64,000 nt of DNA, taken from positions 161,270 to 225,269 of the forward strand of contig CAZKBH010000001.1 in the NCBI GenBank assembly GCA_964550795.1. Direction: 5' to 3'. Both the position numbers and the translations under genes were made by a program. This document shows, piece after piece, positions 33,859-42,212 of this stretch; positions within the stretch are counted from its first letter, which is position 1, and the number at the start of each line of letters is the position of its first letter. Source of the stretch: M3007 sp964550795. GTDB taxonomy: Bacteria; Bacteroidota; Bacteroidia; Chitinophagales; Saprospiraceae. The notes beneath the pieces were generated by a model. The model was not told the origin of the DNA. It searched no databases and worked only from the letters and a program-made list of their open reading frames with translations.

Positions 33859-35391
33859 CGTCTGCCCACCATCTGCCGCGAATCGAATGATTTCTTCCAC
33901 GTATTGGCGGTGATTGGCCAAGCGTGGTACTTTATTTTGGTTGCCAAATTTCCCTCTGGCACGCATCCAGCTGACAAATGTGCCTTTTGGAACAATGTTG
34001 AGGCGCAATTGGTCGAGGGCCATTCCTTTGTATCGTTTGGCCTCGTAGTCTGAATTAATGCGTTGAAGGGACTCGTCTAGAATTTGATTAAAACGCGCCA
34101 TATCAGCGGGTTCTTTTTCAAATTCTACCACCCATTCGTGCCCTCCCCGCTTTTTTTCTGCAGAAAAATAGACGGGTGCGGCGGTGTACTCGGTCACGGA
34201 GACATTCATTTGCCGACACGCATCGGCGAGGGCTTTGTCTGCATCGCCGACCATGACCTCTTCTCCAAATGCATTGATGAACTGTTTGGTTCGACCCGTT
34301 ATTTGGAAACAAAACGGGTAGCGGCGGGTGAATGTAATGGTATCGCCGAGCAGGTAGCGGAACAGCCCGTTGTTGGCCGAAATCATCACCGCATAATTTT
34401 CGCCCATTTTTACGTCGGGAAGCAGCACCGTATTGGGGTGTTCTTTTTCCCATTCACTGGTGGGCACAAATTCATAAAACACGCCATTGTCGGCCAATAA
34501 CAATAGGTCGTTTTGTTTCAGGTCTGCTTGTGCGCCGAAAAAACCTTCGGAGGCGTTGTAAATTTCCTGATAAACAAAATCATCGCTTGGAACGAGTTCC
34601 CGGAAAGTAGCACGGTAAGGTTCAAAGCCCACGCCGCCATGCATATACGCTTGCAAATGCGGCCAAACCTCGAGCATGTTTTGTTTGCCCGTTTTTTCCA
34701 AAATCATGCGAAACAGCACAATGAGCCAAGTCGGAACCCCGCCAAATAGACAGATATCGCGTTGTTTGCTGGTGATTTCGGCAATTCGTTTTAGTTTGTC
34801 TTCAAAATTGGGCAGCAGACAGGTTTGTGTGTCAGGCGTATGCAGGATTCTTCCGACGGTGGGCATGTGTTCTACCAGAATAGCACTTACATCGCCAAAA
34901 CGAGTCTTCGGATAATCCTGGAAGTGCTGATAACTGCCTGGAACGGCCAGGTGTTTGTATCGAAAACCCTGCATATCGGGCTTTTGGTCGTACAACATCG
35001 CGATGGCATCCCAGGCACCTGCCATGTGGCAATTGAAAATGTTGCCGTAGGGCACCGGAATAAATTTGCTTTTGTCGCTGGTAGTCCCGCTGCTTTTAGA
35101 ATACCAGTTGATTTCGCCGGGCCAGAGTACATTGCGCTCCCCGTGCATCATTCGGAGAATATCGGGTTTGAAAGCGTCATAATCCTGGGCCGGAACCATG
35201 CGGGAGAATTGCTCCGAATTACGAATGTCCGCAAACCCCCAGCGACGACCTTGTTCCGTGTCACGGGCGCGGTCCAGCAGGCGGCGCAACCAGCGTTCCT
35301 GCGCCTCCTCCGGGTTTGTCATATACCGCTCGATACGCTTCATGCGTCGAGACAGGTACTGCTTCACGGCCAGATTGAAAAGGGAATTCAT
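33847..35391 (-). CDS. GH3 auxin-responsive promoter family protein (acyl-adenylate enzyme)
   Basis: A 514-residue member of the GH3 family, relatives of the plant acyl acid-amido synthetases that adenylate a carboxylate and join it to an amine. It shows the ATP motif SKSSGTTSDKSKFIPVP near residues 107-123, YNASEGFFGAQ near 277, the YAVMISANNGLFRYLLGDTI block near 328-347 and TGRTKQFINAFGEEVMVGDAD near 366. The length fits the bacterial family; its substrate is unknown. The extreme C-terminus is encoded by the tandem repeat array, so the last few residues are probably dispensable. It stands apart from its neighbours, with no operon visible. Confidence 0.9.
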   Translation of the reverse strand: MNSLFNLAVKQYLSRRMKRIERYMTNPEEAQERWLRRLLDRARDTEQGRRWGFADIRNSEQFSRMVPAQDYDAFKPDILRMMHGERNVLWPGEINWYSKSSGTTSDKSKFIPVPYGNIFNCHMAGAWDAIAMLYDQKPDMQGFRYKHLAVPGSYQHFQDYPKTRFGDVSAILVEHMPTVGRILHTPDTQTCLLPNFEDKLKRIAEITSKQRDICLFGGVPTWLIVLFRMILEKTGKQNMLEVWPHLQAYMHGGVGFEPYRATFRELVPSDDFVYQEIYNASEGFFGAQADLKQNDLLLLADNGVFYEFVPTSEWEKEHPNTVLLPDVKMGENYAVMISANNGLFRYLLGDTITFTRRYPFCFQITGRTKQFINAFGEEVMVGDADKALADACRQMNVSVTEYTAAPVYFSAEKKRGGHEWVVEFEKEPADMARFNQILDESLQRINSDYEAKRYKGMALDQLRLNIVPKGTFVSWMRARGKFGNQNKVPRLANHRQYVEEIIRFAADGGQTVES

Positions 35392-35443
35392 ATATCTAGT
35401 TGCGAAGGTAAGGGGTTAAACGATCAAGTATGTATTATAGACG

Positions 35444-35653
35444 ATGAACTGCGTGCCGCCTCATACTTGTGGTTCAAAAATCCGAGGGGCAATTTTGGGA
35501 AAACTTGTTGAATCTTTGCGCGTGAAATTTGCCAAAAATAAAGATTTTGATTCGCTCTTGGATGCTTGTTCACCAATTCGGGAAGACTTTTTTTTGGAAA
35601 TTTTGCACGAAGCTGTAATTCTGGATGAAGTTTCGGCACTTAAAAAACGATGA
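35444..35653 (+). CDS. small hypothetical protein overlapping the GNAT start
   Basis: A 69-codon frame whose TGA overlaps the ATG of the GNAT gene (ATGA). The C-terminal half, ESLRVKFAKNKDFDSLLDAC and PIREDFFLEILHEAVILDEV, looks like an acidic amphipathic protein. The N-terminal part (MNCVPPHTCGSKIRG) does not, so a later start is possible. I do not recognise it. The overlap suggests translational coupling with the acetyltransferase if it is real. Confidence 0.35.
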   Translation: MNCVPPHTCGSKIRGAILGKLVESLRVKFAKNKDFDSLLDACSPIREDFFLEILHEAVILDEVSALKKR

Positions 35654-36114
35654 ATATCGCAATGAACCATACAATTATCCGGCCGGCCACGGAAGCCGAT
35701 ATCCCAAGTATCCATGCACTCGTGTATGAATTAGCCGTGTATGAAAAAGAACCCGAAGCGGTGTTCACAACGCCTGAAGAATACCTGGAAGATTTCAGAA
35801 ACGGCCTTTTTGAAAGCCATGTAGCCGAAAAGGATGGGGAAATAGTCGGAATGACCCTGTTTTTCATGATGTATTCTTCCTGGAAAGGCAAGATGCTTTA
35901 CCTCGACGATTTTGTGGTGAACGAGTCGTACCGCCGTTTTGGAATCGGGCAAATGCTCTACGATGCTTTTATGGCTGAAGGCCAACGACGCGGCTGTCGT
36001 TTGGTAAAATGGCAGGTATTGGACTGGAATGAACCGGCCATCAATTTTTACAAAAAAAATGAAGCCATCATCGAAACAGGCTGGTGGAACGTGAAGAAGA
36101 TACTGATTGAATAA
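35650..36114 (+). CDS. GNAT family N-acetyltransferase
   Basis: A 154-residue GCN5-related acetyltransferase of the diamine/spermidine-type branch. It opens with IIRPATEADIPSIHALVYELAVYEKEPE, has the acidic YLDDFVVNESYRRFGIGQML segment holding the acetyl-CoA pyrophosphate loop (R-R-F-G-I-G), then KWQVLDWNEPAINFYKK near the end. That pattern resembles SAT1-like enzymes, but the amine acceptor is unknown. An ATG at 35662 (MNHTIIRP) is an equally good start; 35650 overlaps the upstream small frame. A hairpin-free spacer and the large nine-base array follow. Confidence 0.9.
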   Translation: MNIAMNHTIIRPATEADIPSIHALVYELAVYEKEPEAVFTTPEEYLEDFRNGLFESHVAEKDGEIVGMTLFFMMYSSWKGKMLYLDDFVVNESYRRFGIGQMLYDAFMAEGQRRGCRLVKWQVLDWNEPAINFYKKNEAIIETGWWNVKKILIE

Positions 36115-36206
36115 ATCAGGGGTCTCTCCAAACTTTTGCAGAGAATTACTCCAAAAACCACTCAAATTTCTCCCACCTTCCAACGACCTTTGCGTGCATT
36201 GACCCC

Positions 36207-36348
36207 CATTCCCCACATTGTCCACATTAACCACATTAACCACATTGACCACATTTCCCCCATTAACCACATTAACCACATTGTCCACATTCCCTCATTC
36301 CCCCATTAACCACATTAACCACATTAACCACATTGTCCACATTCCAAC
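36207..36348. repeat. sixteen-unit 9-bp tandem array (CATTAACCA family) before ettA
   Basis: Fourteen 9-base and two 8-base units, CATTCCCCA, CATTGTCCA, CATTAACCA and variants, run for 142 bases without interruption and stop 3 bases before the ettA ATG. It is the longest and most regular array in the window. A near-match to the -7 box (GACCTTTG, 36185-36192) lies just upstream, so the array may be the entire 5' leader. Confidence 0.92.
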
Positions 36349-36351
36349 TTA

Positions 36352-38044
36352 ATGTCTGAAAAAATAATCTTTTCCATGTCGGGGGTCAGCAAGACCTTCC
36401 CTCCCCAGAAACAGGTGCTCAAAAACATCTGGCTGTCTTTCTATTACGGTGCAAAAATCGGTGTGCTGGGTCTAAATGGCTCTGGTAAATCCACCCTGCT
36501 AAAAATCATTGCGGGCATTGACCAGAACTACGAGGGCAAAATCGAATTTGAAAAACAATTCAAAATCGGTTTCCTCGAACAAGAACCCACGCTGGATGAT
36601 ACCAAAACCGTGCGCCAAATTGTGGAAGAAGGTGTGCAGCACATCGTGGATTTGTTGAAAGAAAACGAGGACATCGGCGAAAAACTCGGCGTGGTGACCG
36701 ACGACGATGAAATGATGAAACTCATTGATCGTCAAGGAGAAGTGCTCGAACAAATCGAACACCTCGGCGGCTGGGAACTGGATTATCGGCTCGGTGTATT
36801 TATGGATGCCCTGCGTTGTCCGGAAGACGACCGCCCAATTAAAATCTGCTCTGGTGGCGAACGCCGTCGCGTGGCATTGGCTCGGCTGCTGCTCAGCCAA
36901 CCCGATATTTTGCTATTGGACGAACCGACCAACCACCTGGACGCAGAGTCCGTGCAATGGCTCGAACAATACCTCCAAAGTTTCCCGGGCACGGTCATCG
37001 CTGTAACCCACGACCGTTACTTCCTAGACAATGTGGCGGGTTGGATCCTTGAGTTGGACCGCGGCGAAGGCATTCCCTGGCAGGGCAATTACACCACTTG
37101 GCTGGAGCAAAAAACCAAGCGCATGGCCCAGGAAGAAAAGCAGGAGGATAAGCGCCGCAAACAACTCGAACAAGAACTCGATTGGGTGCGCATGGGAGCC
37201 AAAGGCCGCCAGGCCAAGGGTAAAGCTCGTTTGAGTGCCTACGAAAAAATGGCTGGTGAAGAAGGCAAGGAAAAAGAAGCCAAACTCGAAATCTGGATTC
37301 CAAATGGTCCGCGTTTGGGCGATAATGTGATTGAGGTTCAAAATATTAGCAAGTCATTTCCTGCTACTTCCGGTCAGGGCAACCGGGTACTTTATGAAAA
37401 TCTTTCTTTCAAAATTCCGGCAAACGGCATTGTGGGCATTATCGGGCCGANNNNNNNNNNTGGGTAAATCCACCTTGTTTAAAATTCTGACCGGCAGAGA
37501 AAAGCCAGATTCCGGAAACGTCCTTATCGGCGATACGGTGCAAATGAGTTATGTGGATCAGAGCCACGAAAACCTGTTGCCAGAAAAGACAATTTACGAA
37601 ATCGTTAGTGAAGGAAACGATATTATTGCGGTAGGAAACGCGTCGGTAAATGCCCGAGCTTATCTTTCCCGTTTCAATTTTGCTGGTAGCGACCAGCAGA
37701 AAAAGCTCGGCGTTTGTTCGGGTGGCGAGCGCAATCGTGTGCATCTGGCCATGACCCTCAAGGAAGGCGGAAACGTGCTTCTTCTGGACGAACCGACCAA
37801 CGATATTGACGTGAATACCCTCCGTGCACTGGAGTTAGCACTGGAGAATTTCGCGGGTTGTGTGTTGATTATCAGTCACGATCGCTGGTTCCTGGACCGT
37901 TTGGCCACGCACATTTTGTCATTTGAAGATGATGCGGAAGTGGTGTTTTTTGAAGGAGATTTCACGGCTTACGAGGAAATGAAAAAAGCAAAACTGGGGG
38001 ATATTACCCCGCACCGTCCTCGGGTGAAACACATTATTGGATAA
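36352..38044 (+). CDS. ettA: energy-dependent translational throttle protein EttA (ABC-F), interrupted by a gap
   Basis: An ABC-F ATPase that binds the ribosomal E site and gates the first peptide bond according to the ATP/ADP ratio. The N-terminal cassette has GLNGSGKST (Walker A), CSGGERRRVALARLLLSQ and LLLDEPTNHLDAES, with the arm insertion between. The linker is long and charged. The second cassette has CSGGERNRVHLAM and LLLDEPTNDIDVNT. Walker A of the second cassette is cut by the N run at 37451-37460 (GIIGP, gap, GKSTLFKIL). Restoring GPNGxGKST needs six bases, giving 562 residues, close to the E. coli protein. The ATG follows the nine-base array. Confidence 0.92.
37451..37460. other. 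assembly gap (10 N) inside ettA, true size probably 6
   Basis: The preceding base A is the first base of the Asn codon of GPN and the following TG completes the x codon of GPNGxGKST. Exactly six bases restore frame and motif. Confidence 0.9.
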
Positions 38045-38074
38045 TTTAAACAAAATTAAAAACCTTATTTCAAC

Positions 38075-38881
38075 ATGAATCTTCCAGCTACACGTCTGCA
38101 ACGAATCCTCAACGAAGCTCCAGTCCCCTTCAATTTAGGCGACTATATCAGCAGAGGTTTTCAGTTCATGAACCAAAATTTCGGGATGCTTTTGGGTTTC
38201 ACGCTCGTATCCATCCTGATCAGTTTTATCGCTCAGGTAATTCCCATTGTTGGCATCGTCCTCAGTATGCTTATCACCCCGATTCTACAAGTCGGATTTG
38301 CGCAATTTACCTATGCAGCTATCCGCGAAAGGCGGGTTGATTTCAACGAGTTTTTCAAGGGTTTTAATAAAATATGGATGTTGCTGGCCACTTATTTGCT
38401 GACAGCCATAGTCTCCTTGCTCGCGCTGCTACCGGGTTTAATTTTGTGGTATCAGGCAGGCGTTTTAGATTGGTTTATGGGAATGATGGAAGAATATCCT
38501 TTCATTGAATCGGTACCCGAATTAGGAGATTCCGTTGACATGACCCTCTTTTGGTTGGGTGTCTTGGCGATGCTCATCGGAGGCATCACACTGACCATAC
38601 TTTTTGCCTGGTCACTTAATATCGTCTGGTTTTTCAACGTAGGCCCAGTGGAAGCCCTGAGTGCCAGTCGGAAATTGATTGCCCGGAATTGGCTGCCGTT
38701 TGTGTTGTTTTATATCATTACAGGCATTATTGCGGTCATTGGGGTTTTGTTGTGCGGCATTGGTTTGCTTTATACCGCACCAGCAATGGCTTGTGCACAG
38801 TTTTTCGCTTTTGCAGATGCGACCAAGATTTTAGAGGATGACGACAACCAGCCGGATATTATTGACCATTTCATTGCTTAA
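38075..38881 (+). CDS. multi-pass membrane protein, function unknown
   Basis: A 268-residue protein with five or six hydrophobic segments: about 37-75, 105-135, 165-195, 205-235. The N-terminal LGDYISRGFQFMNQNFGMLLGFTLV and the repeated polytopic pattern resemble the glycerophosphodiesterase membrane-domain/DUF4013-like proteins of Bacteroidota, which have no assigned reaction. No catalytic motif is visible. Its TAA stop shares one base with the ATG of the GluQ-like gene (TAATG), so they are probably cotranscribed. Confidence 0.72.
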   Translation: MNLPATRLQRILNEAPVPFNLGDYISRGFQFMNQNFGMLLGFTLVSILISFIAQVIPIVGIVLSMLITPILQVGFAQFTYAAIRERRVDFNEFFKGFNKIWMLLATYLLTAIVSLLALLPGLILWYQAGVLDWFMGMMEEYPFIESVPELGDSVDMTLFWLGVLAMLIGGITLTILFAWSLNIVWFFNVGPVEALSASRKLIARNWLPFVLFYIITGIIAVIGVLLCGIGLLYTAPAMACAQFFAFADATKILEDDDNQPDIIDHFIA

Positions 38882-39741
38882 TGCAAGCATTTGCACAGCA
38901 GTTTTTGGGGTTTGTCAGCAGTGTTACGCCGGAAAGTCGGTTGCGTTTAGCACCTACGCCCTCTGGTTTTTTACATCTGGGAAACGCCCTGAATTTTACC
39001 CTGAATTGGTTGGCGGCAAGTGTGGCACACCTCAAAGGTGTGCCACACTTGCTTTTCCTGCGCATAGATGACCTGGATGCCGATCGCAAACGCCCCGAGT
39101 ATATCCAAGACATCACCGAAAGCCTAAACTGGCTTGGACTGGATTGGGAAGGGGCGCCCGTTTTTCAATCGGATGAATCTCGTATATCCTTGTATCACAA
39201 GGTGTTGCAACAACTTCGGGATCAAGATATCTTGTTCGCCTGTCGAAAATCCCGGCGAGACCTAGAGCCTTTTGGGGGTGCTTACCCGGCACATTTCAGG
39301 GAACAAAACCTTTCGCTCGATGCGCCTGATGTGGCATGGCGGATCAAAACGCCGCCCGGTTTTCCCTTGCCCGACTTTGTGGTGCGTCGTCGGGATGGGA
39401 TTCCGGCCTATCAGGTGGCCAGTTTTGCGGATGATGTTGCAATGGGTGTAACACATGTTATCCGTGGGGCAGATTTAGAAAATTCCACCGAGGCCCAGCG
39501 TTTTTTGGCAACCGTACTTTCCGAAGATAAATTTCTTAAAATTAATTTTTTGCATCATCCACTGCTCCTGGGTGATTCGGGTGAAAAATTGTCCAAATCT
39601 GCTGGTTCAAGTGCTTTAAAAACACTTCGAGAAGCCAATCAAGGGCCTGAAATGGTATTTCAAACCATTGGCACATGGCTTGGGTTGGAAGGAAATACCG
39701 CTGAGTCTTTACTGGATTCTCTGCGTAAAAAATTGGCGTGA
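38881..39741 (+). CDS. glutamyl-tRNA synthetase-like protein (GluQ-type)
   Basis: A 286-residue catalytic-domain-only class I synthetase. It has RLAPTPSGFLHLGNA (HIGH-like), LRIDDLDADRKRPEYIQDI, ADDVAMGVTHVIRGADLENSTEAQ and the KLSKS motif. The anticodon-binding domain is absent, as in glutamyl-Q-tRNA(Asp) synthetases that glutamylate queuosine. The zinc-site cysteines of YadB are not all present (one Cys, in FACRKSRRDLEPF), so the tRNA target is uncertain. A 17-bp perfect hairpin at 39016-39052 encodes residues 46-57; between the Trp of the motif and RIDDLD there are 17 residues where family members typically have about 12. Confidence 0.85.
   Translation: MQAFAQQFLGFVSSVTPESRLRLAPTPSGFLHLGNALNFTLNWLAASVAHLKGVPHLLFLRIDDLDADRKRPEYIQDITESLNWLGLDWEGAPVFQSDESRISLYHKVLQQLRDQDILFACRKSRRDLEPFGGAYPAHFREQNLSLDAPDVAWRIKTPPGFPLPDFVVRRRDGIPAYQVASFADDVAMGVTHVIRGADLENSTEAQRFLATVLSEDKFLKINFLHHPLLLGDSGEKLSKSAGSSALKTLREANQGPEMVFQTIGTWLGLEGNTAESLLDSLRKKLA
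39016..39052. repeat. perfect 17-bp palindrome with 3-base loop inside a coding sequence
   Basis: GCAAGTGTGGCACACCT, loop CAA, then the exact reverse complement. It lies in frame in the GluQ-like gene and codes for A-S-V-A-H-L-K-G-V-P-H. No T-run follows. Confidence 0.95.
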
Positions 39742-39798
39742 ACCCAATCTTGCAAGTGCTGTTTGGGGATTAGAAACTATTGCAACAACTACTTTCCA

Positions 39799-40707
39799 AT
39801 GCACGCACAAACAATATTGATTGCCGGTGGCACGGGCCTGATCGGTTCACGGCTTACAGAAATCCTCCAGGCCAAAGGTCACCAGGTTCGTTTATTGACT
39901 CGTTCTCCAAAAGCAGATGGACATTTTTTTTGGGACCCATCCAAGGGAGCAATAGATCATTCGGCCTTGGAAGGCGTGGATGCAGTCATCAATTTGGCGG
40001 GGGCGGGCATTGCAGATGGACGATGGACCGCTGCGCGCAAACGAGAACTGGTAGATAGCAGGGTGCAGAGCGCGGCCGTGTTGTACCAGGCGATGGAAAA
40101 GATGACCAATCGGCCCAAAAGTTATCTTTCTGCTTCCGCCATCGGGATTTACGGGAATTCTGGGGAGAACTGGATGCAGGAAAGCACGCCACCGGTGGAG
40201 CAAAGTTTTATGGTGGATTGTTGCCAGCAATGGGAAAATGCGGCAGATCAAATGCGTCAGCTTGGGATTCGAACCATAAAGTTTCGAATTGGGGTGGTGA
40301 TGGCCAAAGAAGGGGGCGCCTTAGCCGAAATCGTCAACCCACTTCGATTTGGGTTGGGTGCGTATTTTGGCGATGGACAGGCTTGGTGGTCCTGGATACA
40401 TCGGGACGATGTCTGCGGCGCATTTGTGTGGGGTATTGAAAATCAAGCAGTTGAAGGTGTTTTTAACCTCGTTGCACCTAATCCGGCGCGTGGAAAGGAT
40501 TTGGTTAAATCCATCGCGGAGGCCAGGGATAAGCCGGCAGTTTTTCTGCCCGCCCCAAGTTTTGTGCTGCGCCTGGTTTTTGGCGAAATGTCAGCCGTTA
40601 TTCTCAACAGCAATCGTATATCCGCAGAAAAAATCTCCAAAGCCGGATTTGAATTCCAATGGCCTCAAATAGATGCCGCACTTCGTGATATTTTTGCCGC
40701 CTCATAA
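39799..40707 (+). CDS. TIGR01777 family NAD-binding epimerase/SDR
   Basis: A 302-residue extended short-chain dehydrogenase/reductase. It has ILIAGGTGLIGSRLTEIL (Rossmann glycine motif), VINLAGAGIADGRW, SASAIGIYGN with the expected Tyr, FRIGVVMAKEGGAL and a WSWIHRDDVCGAF block typical of the TIGR01777 family. The C-terminal LRLVFGEMSAVILNSNRISAEKISKAGFEFQWP is the usual ending. ATG 39799 is preferred over a TTG at 39763. Members act as epimerases or cell-division-linked proteins of unknown substrate (yeast and E. coli YfcH). A repeat array begins at the stop codon. Confidence 0.9.
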   Translation: MHAQTILIAGGTGLIGSRLTEILQAKGHQVRLLTRSPKADGHFFWDPSKGAIDHSALEGVDAVINLAGAGIADGRWTAARKRELVDSRVQSAAVLYQAMEKMTNRPKSYLSASAIGIYGNSGENWMQESTPPVEQSFMVDCCQQWENAADQMRQLGIRTIKFRIGVVMAKEGGALAEIVNPLRFGLGAYFGDGQAWWSWIHRDDVCGAFVWGIENQAVEGVFNLVAPNPARGKDLVKSIAEARDKPAVFLPAPSFVLRLVFGEMSAVILNSNRISAEKISKAGFEFQWPQIDAALRDIFAAS

Positions 40708-40750
40708 ACCTTCATAAACCCCATAAACCCTCATAAATCCTCATACTCTT
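40702..40750. repeat. five 9-10 bp tandem units seeded by a stop codon
   Basis: TCATAAACCT, TCATAAACCC, CATAAACCC, TCATAAATCC, TCATACTCTT run from the last Ser codon and TAA of the epimerase gene to 3 bases before the crotonase ATG at 40754. The first unit is the end of the upstream gene itself. Confidence 0.88.
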
Positions 40751-40753
40751 CCT

Positions 40754-41524
40754 ATGGACATCACCCAACAAGGCTACGTACGCACCGACCTCACCCCGGA
40801 TGGCGTGGCGCACATTCTTTTTTACCACCCCAACCACAATTCACTTCCCAGTAAACTTTTGGCCGAACTGGCAGACGCCTTCAAGGCTGCGGGTGCCAAT
40901 CCAGAAGCTAGAATAATCGTGCTTCAAAGCGTGGAGCACAAAACCTTCTGTGCGGGGGCTAGTTTTGACGAACTTGCTGGTATTCAGGATTTTGAAACCG
41001 GAAAAACCTTTTTTTCTGGCTTTGGAAACGTCATCAATGCCATGCGACAGTGTGGTAAAATTGTGGTCGGCCGCGTACATGGCAAGGCTGTTGGCGGAGG
41101 CGTTGGTTTGGCGGCAGCCACCGATATCTGTTTTGCATCACAATGGGCCTCGGTGCGTTTGAGCGAGTTAGCCGTTGGTTTTGGGCCATTTGTGATTGGG
41201 CCGGCGGTGGAACGCAAGGTAGGTTCGGCTGTTTTTGCCCAATTGTCGCTCACGCCTGCCGAGTGGAGAACCGCCAACTGGGCCAAGGAAAAAGGACTTT
41301 TTCAGGAATCTTTTGACACCGTGGAGCAGTTGGATGCTTATTTGGCGCATTTCACGCAGGCGCTGTGTTCGTACAGCCCGGAAGCGCTCGCGGAGTTGAA
41401 ACAAGTTTTTTGGCAAGGCACGGAGCATTGGGATTCCCTGCTTACCGAACGCGCCGCGATCAGTGGTCGTTTGGCATTGTCCGAGTACAGTAAAAATGCC
41501 ATCGCGGCTTTTAAAAAAGGGTAA
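40754..41524 (+). CDS. enoyl-CoA hydratase/isomerase (crotonase) family
   Basis: A 256-residue crotonase-fold enzyme acting on acyl-CoA. The oxyanion-hole loops are FCAGASFDELAGI near residues 57-69 and GKAVGGGVGLAAATDICFA near 110-128, and the acidic LSELAVGFGPFVIGP segment near 136-150 resembles methylglutaconyl-CoA hydratases of Bacteroidota. The catalytic pair of Glu residues is only partly matched (one clear Glu), so the exact reaction is open. It sits between the TIGR01777 gene and the DUF1990 gene on the same strand, each junction made of a repeat array. Confidence 0.85.
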   Translation: MDITQQGYVRTDLTPDGVAHILFYHPNHNSLPSKLLAELADAFKAAGANPEARIIVLQSVEHKTFCAGASFDELAGIQDFETGKTFFSGFGNVINAMRQCGKIVVGRVHGKAVGGGVGLAAATDICFASQWASVRLSELAVGFGPFVIGPAVERKVGSAVFAQLSLTPAEWRTANWAKEKGLFQESFDTVEQLDAYLAHFTQALCSYSPEALAELKQVFWQGTEHWDSLLTERAAISGRLALSEYSKNAIAAFKKG

Positions 41525-41584
41525 CATTTGACTATGGTTCATTTGATTCATGTGATTTGAATGACCCTGTTATAGCTCAAAGTT

Positions 41585-41628
41585 CAATCGAATCAATCGG
41601 CTTAATCTCATCAATCGAATCAATCGCT
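41585..41628. repeat. five 9-bp tandem units (CAATCGAAT family) before the DUF1990 gene
   Basis: CAATCGAAT, CAATCGGCT, TAATCTCAT, CAATCGAAT, CAATCGCT run directly into the ATG at 41629. Closely related in order to the array at 13168-13212. The reading frame stays open through it, which lengthens the upstream frame to 41557 artificially. Confidence 0.88.
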
Positions 41629-42207
41629 ATGCCCCGTTTTTCCAAACCTTCCGAATCCATTACCAGCGCATTTTTGGCGCGTGAACGTTCCATGCCCCAT
41701 AGTTATGTCGAAATTGGCGAGACCCAAAAAGACACGACGGTTGCGGGATATGACAACGATTTTAACTTCGTCGAGTTAGGGCATGGCGACGCGGTTTGGG
41801 AAGCTGCCAAAGCGGCCATTCAGCAGTGGAAAATGTTTCCAGGCGGCTGGGCCTGTATCTGGCCTGAGGATACGCCCATTCAAGTGGGTGAGGTGGTAGC
41901 GATGCAGGCACAAGTGATGGGTTTGTGGTGGTTAAACTCCTGCCGGATTGTGTATGTGATTGATAATCAAGACAAATTCGGGTTTGCATACGGTACTTTG
42001 CCGGGCCATGCAGAGTGTGGGGAAGAATTATTCCTGGTTGAAAAAACCTCGGATGGCACCGTCCGCTACATCATCAAAGCCTTCTCGCGACCAAGGGTTT
42101 GGGTCGCGCGACTGGGCTATCCGATTGCAAGGGCTTATCAACGGAAATTTGTGCGCGAATCGAAGGCTTCCATGTTGGAATTTGTGCATAATCACGGCAA
42201 GCGGTAA
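41629..42207 (+). CDS. DUF1990 family protein
   Basis: A 192-residue protein of the DUF1990 family, of unknown biochemical role. It shows NFVELGHGDAVWEAAKAAIQQWKMFPGGW, VGEVVAMQAQVMGLWWLNSCRIVYVID, FAYGTLPGHAECGEELFLVE and a late FSRPRVWVARLGYPIARAYQRKF block, the family's START/lipocalin-like core. The start at 41629 (MPRFSKPSESITSAFLARE) is used because the extra N-terminal residues from 41557 are encoded by the repeat array. The metal-receptor pseudogene begins 5 bases after the stop, so the two were probably cotranscribed. Confidence 0.88.
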   Translation: MPRFSKPSESITSAFLARERSMPHSYVEIGETQKDTTVAGYDNDFNFVELGHGDAVWEAAKAAIQQWKMFPGGWACIWPEDTPIQVGEVVAMQAQVMGLWWLNSCRIVYVIDNQDKFGFAYGTLPGHAECGEELFLVEKTSDGTVRYIIKAFSRPRVWVARLGYPIARAYQRKFVRESKASMLEFVHNHGKR

Positions 42208-42212
42208 ATCTC

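Noticed and set aside
41557..41628. N-terminal extension of the DUF1990 frame
   Set aside because: It is encoded by the nine-base repeat array and reads as SSIES-type repeats.
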